Source: Sinorhizobium sp. RAC02
GTDB lineage: Bacteria > Pseudomonadota > Alphaproteobacteria > Rhizobiales > Rhizobiaceae
DNA length: 64,000 bases
Direction of reading: 5' to 3'
NCBI RefSeq assembly: GCF_001713395.1
Contig: NZ_CP016450.1
Span: forward strand, 434,001-498,000
Part shown: positions 8,841 to 19,133 of the stretch, piece after piece
How positions within the stretch are numbered: the first letter of the stretch is position 1
How the letters are laid out: each line of letters starts with the position of its first letter
The notes under the pieces: model-generated
The model's database searches: none
What the model was told of the DNA's origin: nothing
What the model saw: the letters and a program-made list of their open reading frames with translations, nothing else
Translations under genes and position numbers: made by a program

Positions 8841-9179
8841 ATGCGTGTATTGTCCCTGCTTCCCTTTGCCATGTTAGCCTTCGTCGGATCGGCACGCGCG
8901 CACGACGCGGCGAGCGGCTGGCAGTACGCGCAGTTCTGCTGCAACGGTAACAGCCACAATGGCGACTGCCAGATGATTCCCGCGACGACCGTGCGCATCA
9001 TCACAGGCGGCTATCAGGTGACGCTGGCGCCCGGCGACCACCGGCTCGCCACGCGCAGCCATATCTTTCGCCTGCCGCAGAATACCGCCCGCCGCTCGCA
9101 GGATGGCGAGTATCACCTTTGCCTCTACCCGACGGAGGATACGCCGCGCTGCTTCTATGTGCCCGACATGGGATTTTGA
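8841..9179 (+). CDS. Small cysteine-containing secreted protein
   Basis: A 112-residue protein beginning at the ATG at 8841 after GGAGACC. Residues 1-20 (MRVLSLLPFAMLAFVGSARA) are a signal peptide. The mature protein has cysteines in FCCNG, GDCQM, LCLYP and RCFY, five in about 92 residues, pointing to a disulfide-bonded periplasmic or exported protein. Similar small proteins are common in Rhizobiales genomes but I cannot assign a function. It stands between two terminator-separated genes, YqeY and dnaG, on the same strand. Confidence 0.7.
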   Translation: MRVLSLLPFAMLAFVGSARAHDAASGWQYAQFCCNGNSHNGDCQMIPATTVRIITGGYQVTLAPGDHRLATRSHIFRLPQNTARRSQDGEYHLCLYPTEDTPRCFYVPDMGF

Positions 9180-9266
9180 CGTGCAGCCTGTGAATTGCTG
9201 TGGGTGACCGACTATTGCTGGCGGCGGGGCACCGGCATGGTTATATGAACCTTGACCGAGGTACCC

Positions 9267-11234
9267 ATGCGCTTTTCCAACGCCTTCCTAGACGAGATCC
9301 GTGACCGCGTTTCCATTTCGGACGTGATCGGCAAGCGTGTGACCTGGGACCGCCGCAAGACCAACGTCTCGCGCGGCGACTATTGGGCGTGCTGCCCGTT
9401 CCATGGCGAAAAGTCGCCGAGCTTCCACTGCGAGGATCGCAAGGGCCGCTACCATTGTTTCGGCTGCGGCGTTTCCGGCGATCATTTCCGTTTCCTGACC
9501 GATCTTGACGGGCTGGCCTTCCCGGAAGCCGTGCAGCAGATCGCCGACATGGCCGGCGTCGCCATGCCGCAGCCGGACCCGCAGGCCGAGCAGCGCGAAA
9601 AGGAACGCATGGGCCTTGTCGAGGTCATGGATATGGCCACGCGTTTCTTCGAGGATCAGCTCCAGACGCCGGCCGGCGCCAAGGCGCGTGCTTATCTGCG
9701 CGATCGCGGTCTGACGGGGCGCACTATCGAGACGTTCCGGCTTGGTTTTGCGCCGGAGAGCCGCAATGCGTTGAAGGAGCACCTCGCCGGCAAGGGTGTG
9801 CCGAAGGAGGCGATCGAGGCGTGCGGCCTCGTCGTGCACGGACCGGAGATCCCGGTCTCCTATGACCGCTTTCGCGACCGCATCATGTTCCCCATCCTGT
9901 CGATCCGGGAAAAGGTCATCGCCTTCGGCGGCCGCGCCATGTCGCCGGATGCGCCGGCGAAGTACCTCAACTCCAACGAGACCGAGCTCTTCCACAAGGG
10001 CGGCGTGCTCTACAACCATGCCCGCGCCCGCAAGGGTGCGCAGGGCGCCGATGGTCCTGGCACGATCATCGCCGTCGAAGGCTATATGGACGTGATCGCG
10101 CTCCATCAGGCGGGAATCGAGAATGCCGTTGCGCCGCTCGGCACGGCACTCACCGAAAACCAGCTCGAACTGCTGTGGAAGATGACGCCGGAGCCGGTGC
10201 TTTGCTTCGATGGTGACGGTGCGGGTATCCGCGCGGCCAACCGTGCCGCCGATCTCGCGCTGCCGTTCATCAAGCCGGAGCGCACGGTGCGTTTCGCATT
10301 GCTGCCGGACGGCAAGGACCCGGACGATCTGGTGCGCCACGAGGGCCGTGCGCCCTTCGACAAGGTGATGGCCAGCGCCCGGCCGCTCGCGGAGATGATC
10401 TGGAGCCGCGAGGTCCAGGGCGTGAATTTCGACACGCCGGAAAGCCGCGCGGCGCTGGAAGCACGCCTGCGCCAGGTGACCGCCGTGATCGCCGACGAGG
10501 ACGTGCGCCGGCACTACCAGCAGAACATGCGCGACCGGTTGAACACCTTCTTCCGTCCCGTCCAGCGGCAGGGCAGCGGCAATTTTTCCGGCAACCGGCA
10601 GGGCAAGGGCGGCGCGCGCAATGCGCCGCAGGGCAATGCCGCGCCCACCGGCGTTTCCGATCGATTGATGCGTTCGGCGCTGGTGCGCGGTGCGCAGGAA
10701 CTGCCGGCACTGCGCGAAAGCGTGCTGGCGCTCACCGTCGTCAACCATCCCGGCCTGCTCTTCAGCGACTATGACGAGATCGCCATCATCGAATATGAGA
10801 ACCGCGATCTGCAAAGGCTCTGGTCGGCGCTCATCGGCATTGCCGGTGCCATTGGCGCCCGGCTTGAGCGTGACCGGTTGATCGAGGAACTGGAGGCCGC
10901 CGGTTTCGACACGGTGCTGAAAACTCTCGAACAGCAGGTCCGCAACTCCCGTCTGTGGACCGCGACGGTGGAAGCAGCCCCCGAGGATGCCCGCGAAGGC
11001 TACCTGCAGGCATTGGCACTGCACAAGCGCACCCGCGCGCTGCTCTGGCAGCGCCGCGAGCTGGAACGGGAACTCGCCGTCTCGACGGAAGAGGGCGACG
11101 GCGAACGGGTGCCGCAGATCCTCCGTGCGCTTCAGGAAGTGCAGCAGGAGACCGTGCGCCTGGAGAACCAGGAGGCGATCATCGAAGGGTTTGGTGTGCT
11201 GTCTGGCCGGGTGAAGGGGCCTGCGGCGCGTTAG
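9267..11234 (+). CDS. dnaG: DNA primase
   Basis: DnaG makes RNA primers for replication at the fork, working with DnaB helicase. The 655-residue protein has the CHC2 zinc finger near the N-terminus (C43, H46, C64, C67 in CPFHGEKSP and YHCFGCG), the polymerase core with the Toprim motifs IIAVEGYMDVIALHQAG and LCFDGDGAG, and a C-terminal helical DnaB-interaction region. The ATG at 9267 follows GAGG at 5 nt; a TTG at 9252 is possible but less likely. In many alphaproteobacteria rpoD follows dnaG directly; here rpoD lies about 8.3 kb further on. Confidence 0.97.
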   Translation: MRFSNAFLDEIRDRVSISDVIGKRVTWDRRKTNVSRGDYWACCPFHGEKSPSFHCEDRKGRYHCFGCGVSGDHFRFLTDLDGLAFPEAVQQIADMAGVAMPQPDPQAEQREKERMGLVEVMDMATRFFEDQLQTPAGAKARAYLRDRGLTGRTIETFRLGFAPESRNALKEHLAGKGVPKEAIEACGLVVHGPEIPVSYDRFRDRIMFPILSIREKVIAFGGRAMSPDAPAKYLNSNETELFHKGGVLYNHARARKGAQGADGPGTIIAVEGYMDVIALHQAGIENAVAPLGTALTENQLELLWKMTPEPVLCFDGDGAGIRAANRAADLALPFIKPERTVRFALLPDGKDPDDLVRHEGRAPFDKVMASARPLAEMIWSREVQGVNFDTPESRAALEARLRQVTAVIADEDVRRHYQQNMRDRLNTFFRPVQRQGSGNFSGNRQGKGGARNAPQGNAAPTGVSDRLMRSALVRGAQELPALRESVLALTVVNHPGLLFSDYDEIAIIEYENRDLQRLWSALIGIAGAIGARLERDRLIEELEAAGFDTVLKTLEQQVRNSRLWTATVEAAPEDAREGYLQALALHKRTRALLWQRRELERELAVSTEEGDGERVPQILRALQEVQQETVRLENQEAIIEGFGVLSGRVKGPAAR

Positions 11235-11274
11235 AATCAGTGCACGCCGCCAGAAAATCCCGACACCCGGTGCG

Positions 11275-11658
11275 TTAGCCGTTGAAGACGATTGCCAGCT
11301 TGTTGCCCGAAGGATCACGTACGTAAGCGGAGTACCAGTCCGGCCCGTATTGCGGGCGGGGGCCAGGGGCACCGTCGTCCGTTCCACCATGGGCAAGGGC
11401 TGCCGTGTGGAAGGCGTGCACCGCGTCGTGTGACGCAGCCGGAAAACCGATCATCGTGCCGTTCCCGGCCCTTGCCGGCTCGCCGTTGAAGGGCGTGCAA
11501 AGCCAGAGCGTGAAGCCCTTTTCGCCACCGCCCTCGGTGTAGCCGCGCCATCCCGGGAAGTCGGACTGGACCGCCCAACCGATGGTCGAGAGCACAGCAT
11601 CATAGAAGGCCGTCGTCGCCGCGGCGTCGGATGTGCCGAGTGTCGCATAGAGATCCAT
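11275..11658 (-). CDS. VOC (glyoxalase/bleomycin-resistance fold) protein
   Basis: A 127-residue single-domain VOC protein. It begins DLYATLGTSDAAATTAFYDAVLSTIGW and ends DWYSAYVRDPSGNKLAIVFNG, the usual beta-alpha-beta-beta-beta pattern with the terminal 'DPDGN' turn seen here as DPSGN. Three ATGs in a row (11664, 11661, 11658) precede it; the AGGAGA ribosome site fits the last best. It is convergent with dnaG with a 40-nt gap and divergent from recQ. Members include metal-dependent lyases, dioxygenases and resistance proteins, so no substrate can be named. Confidence 0.85.
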   Translation of the reverse strand: MDLYATLGTSDAAATTAFYDAVLSTIGWAVQSDFPGWRGYTEGGGEKGFTLWLCTPFNGEPARAGNGTMIGFPAASHDAVHAFHTAALAHGGTDDGAPGPRPQYGPDWYSAYVRDPSGNKLAIVFNG

Positions 11659-11795
11659 CATCATTCTCCTTCCTCTCATGGCATGCAACTTTATCTTGAA
11701 CATAGAACAAATCAAGAACATTATGGATGGAGGGTGAAAGTTGCCTGTGGAGTGGCCACCGAGGGTCCCATGCCTGGCCGAATGGAGGTAAGAAC

Positions 11796-13667
11796 GTGCG
11801 TATGATGACCCAGACGAGACCAGCCAGCCCTGTTGCCGCCCTGTTCGATGCGCCGTCGGCGCGTCCCCTCGACGTGCTGAAACGCGTCTATGGCTATGAT
11901 GTCTTCCGTGGCAAACAGCAGGCGGTGATCGAGCGCGTGACGGCCGGCGGGGATGCCGTCGTGCTCTTCCCGACGGGTGCCGGCAAATCGCTGTGCTTCC
12001 AGATCCCCGCGCTCTGCCGCGAGGGTGTGGGCATCGTGATTTCGCCGCTCATCGCCTTGATGCGCGACCAGGTCGAGGCCTTGAAGCAGCTTGGCGTCAA
12101 GGCGGCGGCCCTCAACTCGTCGCTCTCCCGCGAGGAGTATTTCGCGGTGCGCGATGCGATGCGCACGGGCGATCTCGACATGCTCTATGTGACGCCGGAG
12201 CGCATCGTCACGGAGGGCTTTACCGAACTCGTCGCCGATGCGCGTATCGCGCTCTTCGCCATCGACGAGGCGCATTGCGTGTCGCAATGGGGGCACGATT
12301 TCCGGCCGGAATATCGGACCCTTGGCATGCTGGGCGAGCGCTATCCCGGCGTGCCGCGCGTAGCACTGACGGCGACGGCGGATCCGCACACCCGTGAGGA
12401 CATTATCGAGCGTCTGGGACTTCAGGACGCCGAAGTCTTCTCCACCAGCTTCGACCGGCCGAACATTGCCTACGAGATCGCCGAGCGCGACCAGGCACGC
12501 CAGCAATTGCTGCGTTTCCTGTCGCGCCACCAGGGAGCGAGCGGCATCGTCTATTGCCTGTCGCGCGCCAAGGTGGAGGACACGGCGGCGTGGCTGAACA
12601 CGCAGGGCATTCGCGCGCTGCCCTATCATGCCGGCTTCGACCGCACGGTGCGCGACGCCAACCAGGATGCGTTCCTGAAGGAGGAAAACCTCTGCCTCGT
12701 CGCGACTGTTGCGTTCGGGATGGGCATCGACAAGCCGGATGTCCGCTATGTCGCCCATCTCGACCTGCCGGGTTCGGTGGAGGCCTATTACCAGGAGACC
12801 GGCCGTGCCGGGCGTGATGGCCTGCCGTCCGAGGTCTGGATGGCCTATGGCATGGCGGATGTCGTTCAGCGCCGCAAGATGATCGACGAGGGCAATGCGG
12901 CCGACGAGATCAAGCGCATCGAGCGCGCCAAGCTGATGTCCTTGCTCGCCATCTGCGAGACGGCGGGTTGCCGCCGCAAGGCGATCCTCGCCCATTTCGG
13001 CGAATCCCACGCGGGCCAATGCGGTAATTGTGATACCTGCCGTAACCCGGTCGAGACCTGGGACGGCACCGAAGCCGCCATCAAGGCGCTCGCCGCCGTC
13101 TATCGTACCGGCGAACGGTTCGGCGCGGCCCATGTCATCGACGTGCTGCAGGGTTCGGTGAACGAGAAGACCGAGCGTTTCGGCCATACCGGCATGCCGG
13201 TCTTCGGGGCGGGCAGCGATATACCACCGCGCATCTGGCAGTCGATCTTCCGGCAATTGCTGTCCATGGGGCTGATCAGCGTCGATCACTCGGCCTATGG
13301 GGCCTTGAAGCTGGAGCCGGAGGCGCGCACCGTGTTTCGCCGCGAGCGCGAGATTTTCTTCCGCAAGGACCGCCCGCAGACGGGACGCAAGGCGAAAGCC
13401 GGCAATTCGCCCGCCGCCCGCGAGCGTTCGAACCTTACCGGTTCCGATCGCGAGCTCTTCGAGGCGTTGCGTGCCGAGCGCCTTGCCATCGCCAAGGACC
13501 TCGATGTGCCACCCTATGTCGTCTTCCCGGATACGACCCTGATCGCGCTTGCCAAGGAGCGGCCGCGCGACCGGGAGGAGCTTCTGGACATTCCCGGCAT
13601 CGGCATCTCGAAGCGCGACCGGTTCGGCGATGCCTTCCTCGCCGTCATCGAGGACTTCGCCGGCTAG
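11796..13667 (+). CDS. recQ: ATP-dependent DNA helicase RecQ
   Basis: RecQ unwinds DNA 3'-5' in recombinational repair and fork restart. From the GTG at 11796 the protein has 623 residues: helicase domain with Walker A PTGAGKS (K64) and DEAH box [16 protein letters not shown], RecA-like second domain ending [12 protein letters not shown], a zinc-binding part with CGNCDTC, a winged helix, and a C-terminal HRDC domain around [19 protein letters not shown] choose GTG 11796 because GGAGG lies exactly 7 nt upstream; ATGs at 11802 and 11805 are too far from any ribosome site. Length and domain order match full RecQ. Confidence 0.96.
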   Translation: MRMMTQTRPASPVAALFDAPSARPLDVLKRVYGYDVFRGKQQAVIERVTAGGDAVVLFPTGAGKSLCFQIPALCREGVGIVISPLIALMRDQVEALKQLGVKAAALNSSLSREEYFAVRDAMRTGDLDMLYVTPERIVTEGFTELVADARIALFAIDEAHCVSQWGHDFRPEYRTLGMLGERYPGVPRVALTATADPHTREDIIERLGLQDAEVFSTSFDRPNIAYEIAERDQARQQLLRFLSRHQGASGIVYCLSRAKVEDTAAWLNTQGIRALPYHAGFDRTVRDANQDAFLKEENLCLVATVAFGMGIDKPDVRYVAHLDLPGSVEAYYQETGRAGRDGLPSEVWMAYGMADVVQRRKMIDEGNAADEIKRIERAKLMSLLAICETAGCRRKAILAHFGESHAGQCGNCDTCRNPVETWDGTEAAIKALAAVYRTGERFGAAHVIDVLQGSVNEKTERFGHTGMPVFGAGSDIPPRIWQSIFRQLLSMGLISVDHSAYGALKLEPEARTVFRREREIFFRKDRPQTGRKAKAGNSPAARERSNLTGSDRELFEALRAERLAIAKDLDVPPYVVFPDTTLIALAKERPRDREELLDIPGIGISKRDRFGDAFLAVIEDFAG

Positions 13668-13739
13668 ATTTTTATCCGGCCTGTCGGAACGTTTATCCGT
13701 CGTTCGTCCTTGTGTGTGTTCAGCAAGGAGGACGCCACG

Positions 13740-14213
13740 ATGAAAGTCACGCAGCATCTCTGGTTCGAAAAGGACATGGACGCCGCCATCGGCTTCTACA
13801 CGTCGCTCATTCCGGGTTCATCCGTTCAGTGGATTTCACCGCTGCTGGCGGAAACGCCGAGCGGCCCGCCCGGCAGCGTCAAGGTCGCAAGCTTCACGCT
13901 CGGCGACCAGCGCTACATGGCGATCGAGGCGGGACCGCTCGACCCGTTCAATCACAGCTTTTCCATCATGGTCGAATGCGAAACGCAGGGCGATCTCGAC
14001 CGGCTGTGGGATGCCTTGAAGGAAGGCGGCGCGGTGGAGCAGTGCGGCTGGCTGAAGGACCGCTGGGGCCTCTCCTGGCAGATCGCGCCGGCACGGCTTG
14101 GCGAGTTGATGAGCGATCCGGACCAGGCGAAGGTCAAGCGCGTCACCGAGGCGATGCTGAAGATGGTGAAGCTGGATATTGCGGGGCTGGAGGCCGCTGC
14201 CGCGGCGCGCTGA
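13740..14213 (+). CDS. VOC-family PhnB-like protein
   Basis: A 157-residue protein of the PhnB / '3-demethylubiquinone-9 3-methyltransferase' domain group within the VOC superfamily. It starts MKVTQHLWFEKDMDAAIGFY and includes FNHSFSIMVECETQ and WGLSWQIAP, both typical of the group. The ATG at 13740 follows AAGGAGGA. The methyltransferase name is historical; no methyltransferase motif is present. It lies 72 nt after recQ and converges on the SDR gene with a 3-nt gap. Function is unknown. Confidence 0.85.
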   Translation: MKVTQHLWFEKDMDAAIGFYTSLIPGSSVQWISPLLAETPSGPPGSVKVASFTLGDQRYMAIEAGPLDPFNHSFSIMVECETQGDLDRLWDALKEGGAVEQCGWLKDRWGLSWQIAPARLGELMSDPDQAKVKRVTEAMLKMVKLDIAGLEAAAAAR

Positions 14214-14216
14214 CCA

Positions 14217-14987
14217 TCACATCCTGACCGTCATCCCGCCATCGACCACCAGCACATGGCCGTTGACGAAGGACGCTGCGTCGCTTGCCAGGAACAGGGC
14301 GGCGCCGGCGATTTCGTCCGGGCGGGCCCAGCGCTGGACGGGGATACGCTGGCGCACGAAGGGCATCAGGTCATCGTTGGCGGCGAGGGCTGCGTTGGTT
14401 TCCGTCGCGAACCAGCCGGGGGCGATGGCATTGCTGGTAATGCCATGGGGGGCGTATTCCACGGCCATGCTGCGCATCAGGCCGGTGAGGCCCTGCTTGG
14501 CGGCGGGGTAGACGCCGTCGTTCGGCATGGCGACCTGTCCGCCGATCGAGGTGATGGCGATCAGCCGGCCGTGGCCGTTGCGTTTCATCAGGGCGGCCGC
14601 ATCGCGTGACAGGCTGACGGCGGCGGCAAGGTCGGTGCGGATGAGGTCGTCGATGGCGTCGTCGTCCATCTCGGCCAGCGGGCGGCGGTCGCGCGCCCCG
14701 ACATTATTGACCAGCACGTCTAGCCTACCGTGCCGACGCTCGATATCGGCGAGCGCCGCGCGCTGGGCCGGGCGATCGGCGATGTCGAAGGCGACTGCCG
14801 ACGCGCTCCCGCCAAGGGCAGTGATCTTTGCGACGGCATCGTCGAGCGTCGCGGCCGTGCGACCCGTCACCACGACATGCGCGCCGGCTTCCGCCAGCGC
14901 TCGGGCGATCTCGAAGCCGAGGCCGCGTCCGCCGCCGGTGACGAGCGCCACGCGGCCTTTTTGAGAAAACCTGTCCAGTATCGTCAT
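14217..14987 (-). CDS. Short-chain dehydrogenase/reductase (gluconate 5-dehydrogenase-like)
   Basis: A 256-residue classical SDR: Rossmann motif TGGGRGLG (17-24), NNVG (94-97), catalytic S147, Y160 and K164 (YPAAK), and the C-terminal VNGHVLVVDGGMTVRM. The PGWFATET stretch after the active site and the overall pattern are closest to gluconate 5-dehydrogenase / 3-oxoacyl reductase-like members using NAD(P)H. It stands alone on the minus strand between a VOC gene and a methyltransferase gene, giving no pathway context. The superfamily is certain; the substrate is a guess. Confidence 0.88.
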   Translation of the reverse strand: MTILDRFSQKGRVALVTGGGRGLGFEIARALAEAGAHVVVTGRTAATLDDAVAKITALGGSASAVAFDIADRPAQRAALADIERRHGRLDVLVNNVGARDRRPLAEMDDDAIDDLIRTDLAAAVSLSRDAAALMKRNGHGRLIAITSIGGQVAMPNDGVYPAAKQGLTGLMRSMAVEYAPHGITSNAIAPGWFATETNAALAANDDLMPFVRQRIPVQRWARPDEIAGAALFLASDAASFVNGHVLVVDGGMTVRM

Positions 14988-15101
14988 GATGCGTCCTTTC
15001 GGGAGGTCACCCGATAGCGGCAGAGCGCGTCTGTCAACCCCGCCTGGCGCGGTTTGCCCTCCGGCGAAAAGGCGCTATGTCCGCCTAGAAAGGACTCTTC
15101 C

Positions 15102-15830
15102 ATGGCTCAGAATATCTACGACCAGCCCGTCTTCTTCGAGGGCTATAGCAGCCTTCCCCGCTCGGTTCACGGGCTCGCGGGGGCCGCGGAATGGGACTCG
15201 GTGCGCGCGCTGCTGCCCGATCTTGCGGGCAAGCGTATTGTCGATCTCGGCTGTGGTTTCGGCTGGTTCGCGCGTCATGCGGCGGCGGAAGGGGCGGCAA
15301 GCGTGCTGGGCCTCGACCTTTCGGAAAACATGATCGCCCGGGCCAAGGTGGAGACGGCGTCGCCCGCCGTGCGCTACGAGATTGCCGATCTCGACCGGCT
15401 GGACCTGCCGACGGGCGGTTTCGATTTCGCTTATTCGTCGCTCGCCTTCCACTATGTCGCGGATTTCGGCCGGTTGGTGCGCACCATCCACGCGGCGCTG
15501 GTGCCGGGATCGTCCTTCGTCTTCACCATCGAGCATCCGATCTACATGGCGCCCACGAAGCCCGAATGGGCGGAGGTCGGCGGCGCGACGGTGTGGCCGG
15601 TGGATGGCTATCTCGTGGAAGGACCGCGCACGACGGACTGGCTCGCGAAGGGTGTCGTCAAATATCACCGCACGCTCGGCACGACGTTGAATGCGCTGGT
15701 TGGAGCGGGTTTTGTCATCCGCCATGTGGAGGAGTGGCGGCCCAGCGAGGCGCAGCTTGCGGACCATCCGGAATGGCAGGTGGAACTGAACCGGCCGATG
15801 TTCCTGCTGATTGCCTGCGATCGTCCCTGA
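15102..15830 (+). CDS. Class I SAM-dependent methyltransferase
   Basis: A 242-residue methyltransferase with motif I RIVDLGCGFGWFARHA (45-60), the acidic residue of motif II in LGLDLSENM, and motif IV DFAYSSLAFHYVAD. It belongs to the UbiE/BioC-like group of small-molecule methyltransferases. The ATG at 15102 (MAQNIYDQP) is the start of recognisable family sequence; the upstream in-frame extension is not. The C-terminal region with HRTLGTTLNALVGAGF is typical for this uncharacterised subgroup. It is probably transcribed alone. Confidence 0.88.
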   Translation: MAQNIYDQPVFFEGYSSLPRSVHGLAGAAEWDSVRALLPDLAGKRIVDLGCGFGWFARHAAAEGAASVLGLDLSENMIARAKVETASPAVRYEIADLDRLDLPTGGFDFAYSSLAFHYVADFGRLVRTIHAALVPGSSFVFTIEHPIYMAPTKPEWAEVGGATVWPVDGYLVEGPRTTDWLAKGVVKYHRTLGTTLNALVGAGFVIRHVEEWRPSEAQLADHPEWQVELNRPMFLLIACDRP

Positions 15831-15959
15831 AACATCCAAAAGAGCAGTCGCAGCCCTTTACGCGGCTTGCCGCTGCGCTAGAACTATCGCCTAAAGCCAA
15901 ATCGCCGGCATCACGAGCAGAAGAACAAGCCGACGTGCATCGGAAGGGGAGCCGAACCC

Positions 15960-16415
15960 ATGGAAAGACTGAAATTGCCGCTTGATGGCGCCTGCCGCTG
16001 CGGGCGCGTCAAAATCCGCATCAGCGCGCCGCCGATGATCACCATGGCCTGCCATTGTACCGGCTGCCAGCGCATGTCGGGCAGCGCCTATTCGTTGAGC
16101 GCGGCGATCCCGACGGACGGGTTTGCGGTGATTGAGGGTGAGCCCGTCGTGGCCGGCGCGAGCCCGGAAGCGGGCCATCATTTCTGCCCGGATTGCATGA
16201 CCTGGATGTTCACCCGGCCGGCCGGGCTCGATTTCTTCGTCAATGTCCGGCCGACCATGCTTGAGGATACCGGCTGGTACAACCCCTTCGTCGAGACCTA
16301 TACGAGCGAAAAACTCGAATGGGCGACGACGCCTGCCGCGCACAGCTATGATAAATTCCCGCCGATGGAGGATTTTGAAACGCTGATGGCCGGCTATGCG
16401 GCGAGCGTCGCCTGA
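15960..16415 (+). CDS. GFA/CENP-V domain zinc protein
   Basis: A 151-residue protein of the Gfa-like (CENP-V/GFA) family. The zinc ligands are visible: C-x-C in [22 protein letters not shown], and the CPDC pair in [10 protein letters not shown]. The family is named after glutathione-dependent formaldehyde-activating enzyme, but most members are uncharacterised. It precedes kbl by 37 nt on the same strand and may be cotranscribed with kbl-tdh. A second, shorter member follows tdh. Confidence 0.88.
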   Translation: MERLKLPLDGACRCGRVKIRISAPPMITMACHCTGCQRMSGSAYSLSAAIPTDGFAVIEGEPVVAGASPEAGHHFCPDCMTWMFTRPAGLDFFVNVRPTMLEDTGWYNPFVETYTSEKLEWATTPAAHSYDKFPPMEDFETLMAGYAASVA

Positions 16416-16452
16416 ACCGTCGAACCTTTCTCAAAGCTATGAGTGCGCGCCC

Positions 16453-17640
16453 ATGACCTCCGCCTTCGTCGCCCATCTGCAATCCGAACTCGACGGCCTC
16501 AAGTCCGCCGGTCTCTACAAGTCCGAGCGCGTCATCACCTCCAAGCAGGCCGGTGAGATCGCCGTCGCCTCGGGCGAGCGCGTGTTGAATTTTTGCGCCA
16601 ACAACTATCTTGGCCTTGCCGACAACGAAGAACTGGCCGAGGCCGGGAAGAAGGCGCTCGACCGCTACGGCTACGGCATGGCCTCGGTGCGTTTCATCTG
16701 CGGCACGCAGGAGGAGCACAAGCAGCTCGAAGCCCGTATCTCGACCTTTCTCGGGTTGGAGGACACGATCCTCTATTCCTCGTGCTTCGACGCGAACGGT
16801 GGCCTCTTCGAGACGCTGCTGTCTGAAGAGGATGCCATCATCTCGGATGCGCTGAACCATGCCTCGATCATCGACGGCGTGCGGCTCTCCAAGGCGAAGC
16901 GCTTCCGCTATGCCAACAACGACATGGCGGCGCTGGAGGAGGAACTGAAGAAGGCGGAAGGCTCGCGCTTCAAGATGATCGCCACGGACGGCGTCTTCTC
17001 GATGGATGGTATCATCGCCAACCTGCAGGGTGTCTGCGACCTTGCCGAAAAATACGGCGCCATGGTCATGGTCGACGACAGCCACGCGGTCGGTTTCGTC
17101 GGCAAACACGGCCGGGGCTCCGCGGAACATTGCGGCGTCGAAGGTCGCGTCGATATCATCACCGGCACGCTCGGCAAGGCGCTCGGTGGCGCGTCCGGCG
17201 GCTATACGTCGGGCAAGCGCGAAGTGGTGGAATGGCTGCGCCAGCGCTCGCGGCCCTACCTCTTCTCCAACACGCTCGCCCCGGTCATCGCGGCCGCCTC
17301 GCTTAAGGTCTTCGACCTGATCGACAATGGTGACGCGCTGCGCCAGCGCCTCTATGCCAATGCAGATCTGTTTCGCACGGAGATGACGAAGCTCGGCTTT
17401 ACCCTGGCGGGTGAGGGGCATGCGATCATTCCGGTCATGCTGGGCGATGCCACGCTCGCGCAGGAAATGGCATCGCGCATGCTGACCAAGGGCGTCTATG
17501 TCGTCGGCTTTTCCTTCCCCGTCGTGCCGCGCGGCCAGGCACGCATCCGCACGCAGATGTCGGCAGCGCATAGCGAGGCGGATGTTCGCAAAGCGATTCA
17601 AGTTTTCGCCGATGTCGGACGCGAGCTGGGCGTCATTTAA
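16453..17640 (+). CDS. kbl: 2-amino-3-ketobutyrate CoA ligase (glycine C-acetyltransferase)
   Basis: Kbl is a PLP enzyme that cleaves 2-amino-3-ketobutyrate with CoA to glycine and acetyl-CoA, the second step of threonine breakdown. The 395-residue protein has the class II aminotransferase-like features [11 protein letters not shown], the [16 protein letters not shown] turn and the PLP lysine in GTLGKALGG (about K242). The ATG at 16453 gives the usual length. tdh follows after 33 nt on the same strand, so the pair forms the threonine dehydrogenase operon. Confidence 0.96.
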   Translation: MTSAFVAHLQSELDGLKSAGLYKSERVITSKQAGEIAVASGERVLNFCANNYLGLADNEELAEAGKKALDRYGYGMASVRFICGTQEEHKQLEARISTFLGLEDTILYSSCFDANGGLFETLLSEEDAIISDALNHASIIDGVRLSKAKRFRYANNDMAALEEELKKAEGSRFKMIATDGVFSMDGIIANLQGVCDLAEKYGAMVMVDDSHAVGFVGKHGRGSAEHCGVEGRVDIITGTLGKALGGASGGYTSGKREVVEWLRQRSRPYLFSNTLAPVIAAASLKVFDLIDNGDALRQRLYANADLFRTEMTKLGFTLAGEGHAIIPVMLGDATLAQEMASRMLTKGVYVVGFSFPVVPRGQARIRTQMSAAHSEADVRKAIQVFADVGRELGVI

Positions 17641-17673
17641 AGAATCCTCTGAGTCCCTTGTGGAGATTTCGTC

Positions 17674-18711
17674 ATGTCGAACATGATGCGTGCGCTGGTT
17701 AAAGCGAAACCTGAAGTCGGCCTCTGGATGGAGACCGTTCCGGTGCCGGAGGTCGGGCCGAACGATGTGCTCATCCGAGTGAAGAAGTCGGCGATCTGCG
17801 GCACGGACGTGCATATCTGGAACTGGGACCATTGGGCCCAGAAGACCATTCCGGTGCCGATGGTCGTCGGCCATGAGTTCGTCGGCGAGATTGCCGAGAT
17901 CGGTTCGTCCGTCACCAAGTACCATGTCGGCGAGCGCGTTTCGGGCGAGGGGCATATCGTCTGCGGCAAGTGCCGCAACTGCCGCGCCGGCCGTGGGCAC
18001 CTGTGCCACTACACCAAGGGCGTCGGCGTCAACCGACCGGGCTCCTTCGGCGAGTTCGTCTGCATTCCCGAGCACAATGTCGTGCCGATCCCCGACGAGG
18101 TGCCGGACGAGGTGGCGGCGATCTTCGACCCGTTCGGCAATGCCGTGCACACCGCGCTCTCCTTCGACCTGGTAGGCGAGGACGTGCTCGTCACCGGTGC
18201 CGGGCCGATCGGCATCATGGGAGCGATGGTCGCAAAGCGCTCCGGCGCGCGAAAGGTCGTCATCACCGACATCAATCCCGTTCGCCTCGATCTCGCCCGC
18301 AAGGTCGGCATCGATTATGTCGTCGACGCCTCGAAGCAGGATCTGGCCGAAGTGATGACGGAGATCGGCATGACGGAAGGGTTCGACGTCGGCCTGGAAA
18401 TGTCCGGCGCCCCACCGGCCTTCCGCTCGATGATCGACACGATGAACAATGGCGGCAAGATCGCCATTCTCGGCATCGCGCCGGATGGTTTCGGCATCGA
18501 CTGGAACAAGGTGATCTTCAAGATGCTGACGTTGAAGGGCATCTATGGCCGGGAAATGTTCGAGACCTGGTACAAGATGATCGCCTTCGTGCAGGGCGGG
18601 CTGGACCTCTCGCCCATCATCACCCACCGCATCAAGATCGACGAGTTCCGCGACGGCTTCGAGGCGATGCGCTCGGGCAATTCCGGCAAGGTCGTCATGG
18701 ATTGGCACTGA
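17674..18711 (+). CDS. tdh: L-threonine 3-dehydrogenase
   Basis: Tdh oxidises L-threonine to 2-amino-3-ketobutyrate with NAD+, feeding Kbl. The 345-residue zinc-dependent medium-chain dehydrogenase has the catalytic zinc cysteine C42 ([11 protein letters not shown]), the GHEFVGE motif, structural-zinc cysteines in [15 protein letters not shown] and the nucleotide-binding [12 protein letters not shown]. The N-terminal [15 protein letters not shown] matches family sequence; the ATG at 17674 follows GGAGA, and 17683 is an alternative. The pathway lets the cell turn threonine into glycine and acetyl-CoA. Confidence 0.97.
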   Translation: MSNMMRALVKAKPEVGLWMETVPVPEVGPNDVLIRVKKSAICGTDVHIWNWDHWAQKTIPVPMVVGHEFVGEIAEIGSSVTKYHVGERVSGEGHIVCGKCRNCRAGRGHLCHYTKGVGVNRPGSFGEFVCIPEHNVVPIPDEVPDEVAAIFDPFGNAVHTALSFDLVGEDVLVTGAGPIGIMGAMVAKRSGARKVVITDINPVRLDLARKVGIDYVVDASKQDLAEVMTEIGMTEGFDVGLEMSGAPPAFRSMIDTMNNGGKIAILGIAPDGFGIDWNKVIFKMLTLKGIYGREMFETWYKMIAFVQGGLDLSPIITHRIKIDEFRDGFEAMRSGNSGKVVMDWH

Positions 18712-18785
18712 GAATGTCGCGCAAAAGGGCGTAGCGGTTTTGCGACAACGACATGCGGAAATAAGGAATCGGGAGGAGTTTCGCG

Positions 18786-19133
18786 ATGAAGTACGAAGGA
18801 AGCTGCCACTGCGGCAATATCGCTTTTGAAGTGGAAGGGGAGTTCGACACGGGGCTGGACTGCAACTGTTCCCTGTGCCGCCGGCGCGGCGGGCTCCTTG
18901 CCTTCGTGCCTGCGGATCAGTTCACGCTGGTGTCGCCCGCGGAGAAGGTTTCCACCTACCAGTTCAACCGCCACGTCATCGAGCATCACTTCTGTGCCAA
19001 TTGCGGCATTGCGCCGTATGGCGAGGGCAAGGATCCAAAGGGAAACAGCATGGCGGCGATCAATCTGCGCTGCATTCCGGCGATCGATCTTGAGACATTG
19101 ACCATCACCAAGGTCGATGGACGGTCGTTTTAA
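18786..19133 (+). CDS. Second GFA/CENP-V domain zinc protein
   Basis: A 115-residue member of the Gfa-like family, shorter than the one before kbl. Ligand cysteines are visible in GSCHCGNIAF, LDCNCSLCRRRGG and HHFCANCGIAPY. The start at 18786 follows GGAGG. It lies 74 nt after tdh on the same strand and before the long upstream region of rpoD. Two family members flanking kbl-tdh suggest a shared history or role, but the sequences differ enough that they are not a recent tandem copy. Function is unknown. Confidence 0.85.
   Translation: MKYEGSCHCGNIAFEVEGEFDTGLDCNCSLCRRRGGLLAFVPADQFTLVSPAEKVSTYQFNRHVIEHHFCANCGIAPYGEGKDPKGNSMAAINLRCIPAIDLETLTITKVDGRSF

Noticed and set aside
9288..11396. A 702-codon open frame on the minus strand
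   Set aside because: It lies antisense to dnaG, whose zinc and Toprim motifs prove the coding strand. Long antisense frames are common in high-GC codon-biased DNA.
11721..13757. A 678-codon open frame on the minus strand
   Set aside because: It is antisense to recQ; composition is Arg/His/Glu-rich chance translation with no domain.
16240..18708. An 822-codon open frame on the minus strand
   Set aside because: It covers the antisense of kbl and tdh, both unmistakable on the plus strand.
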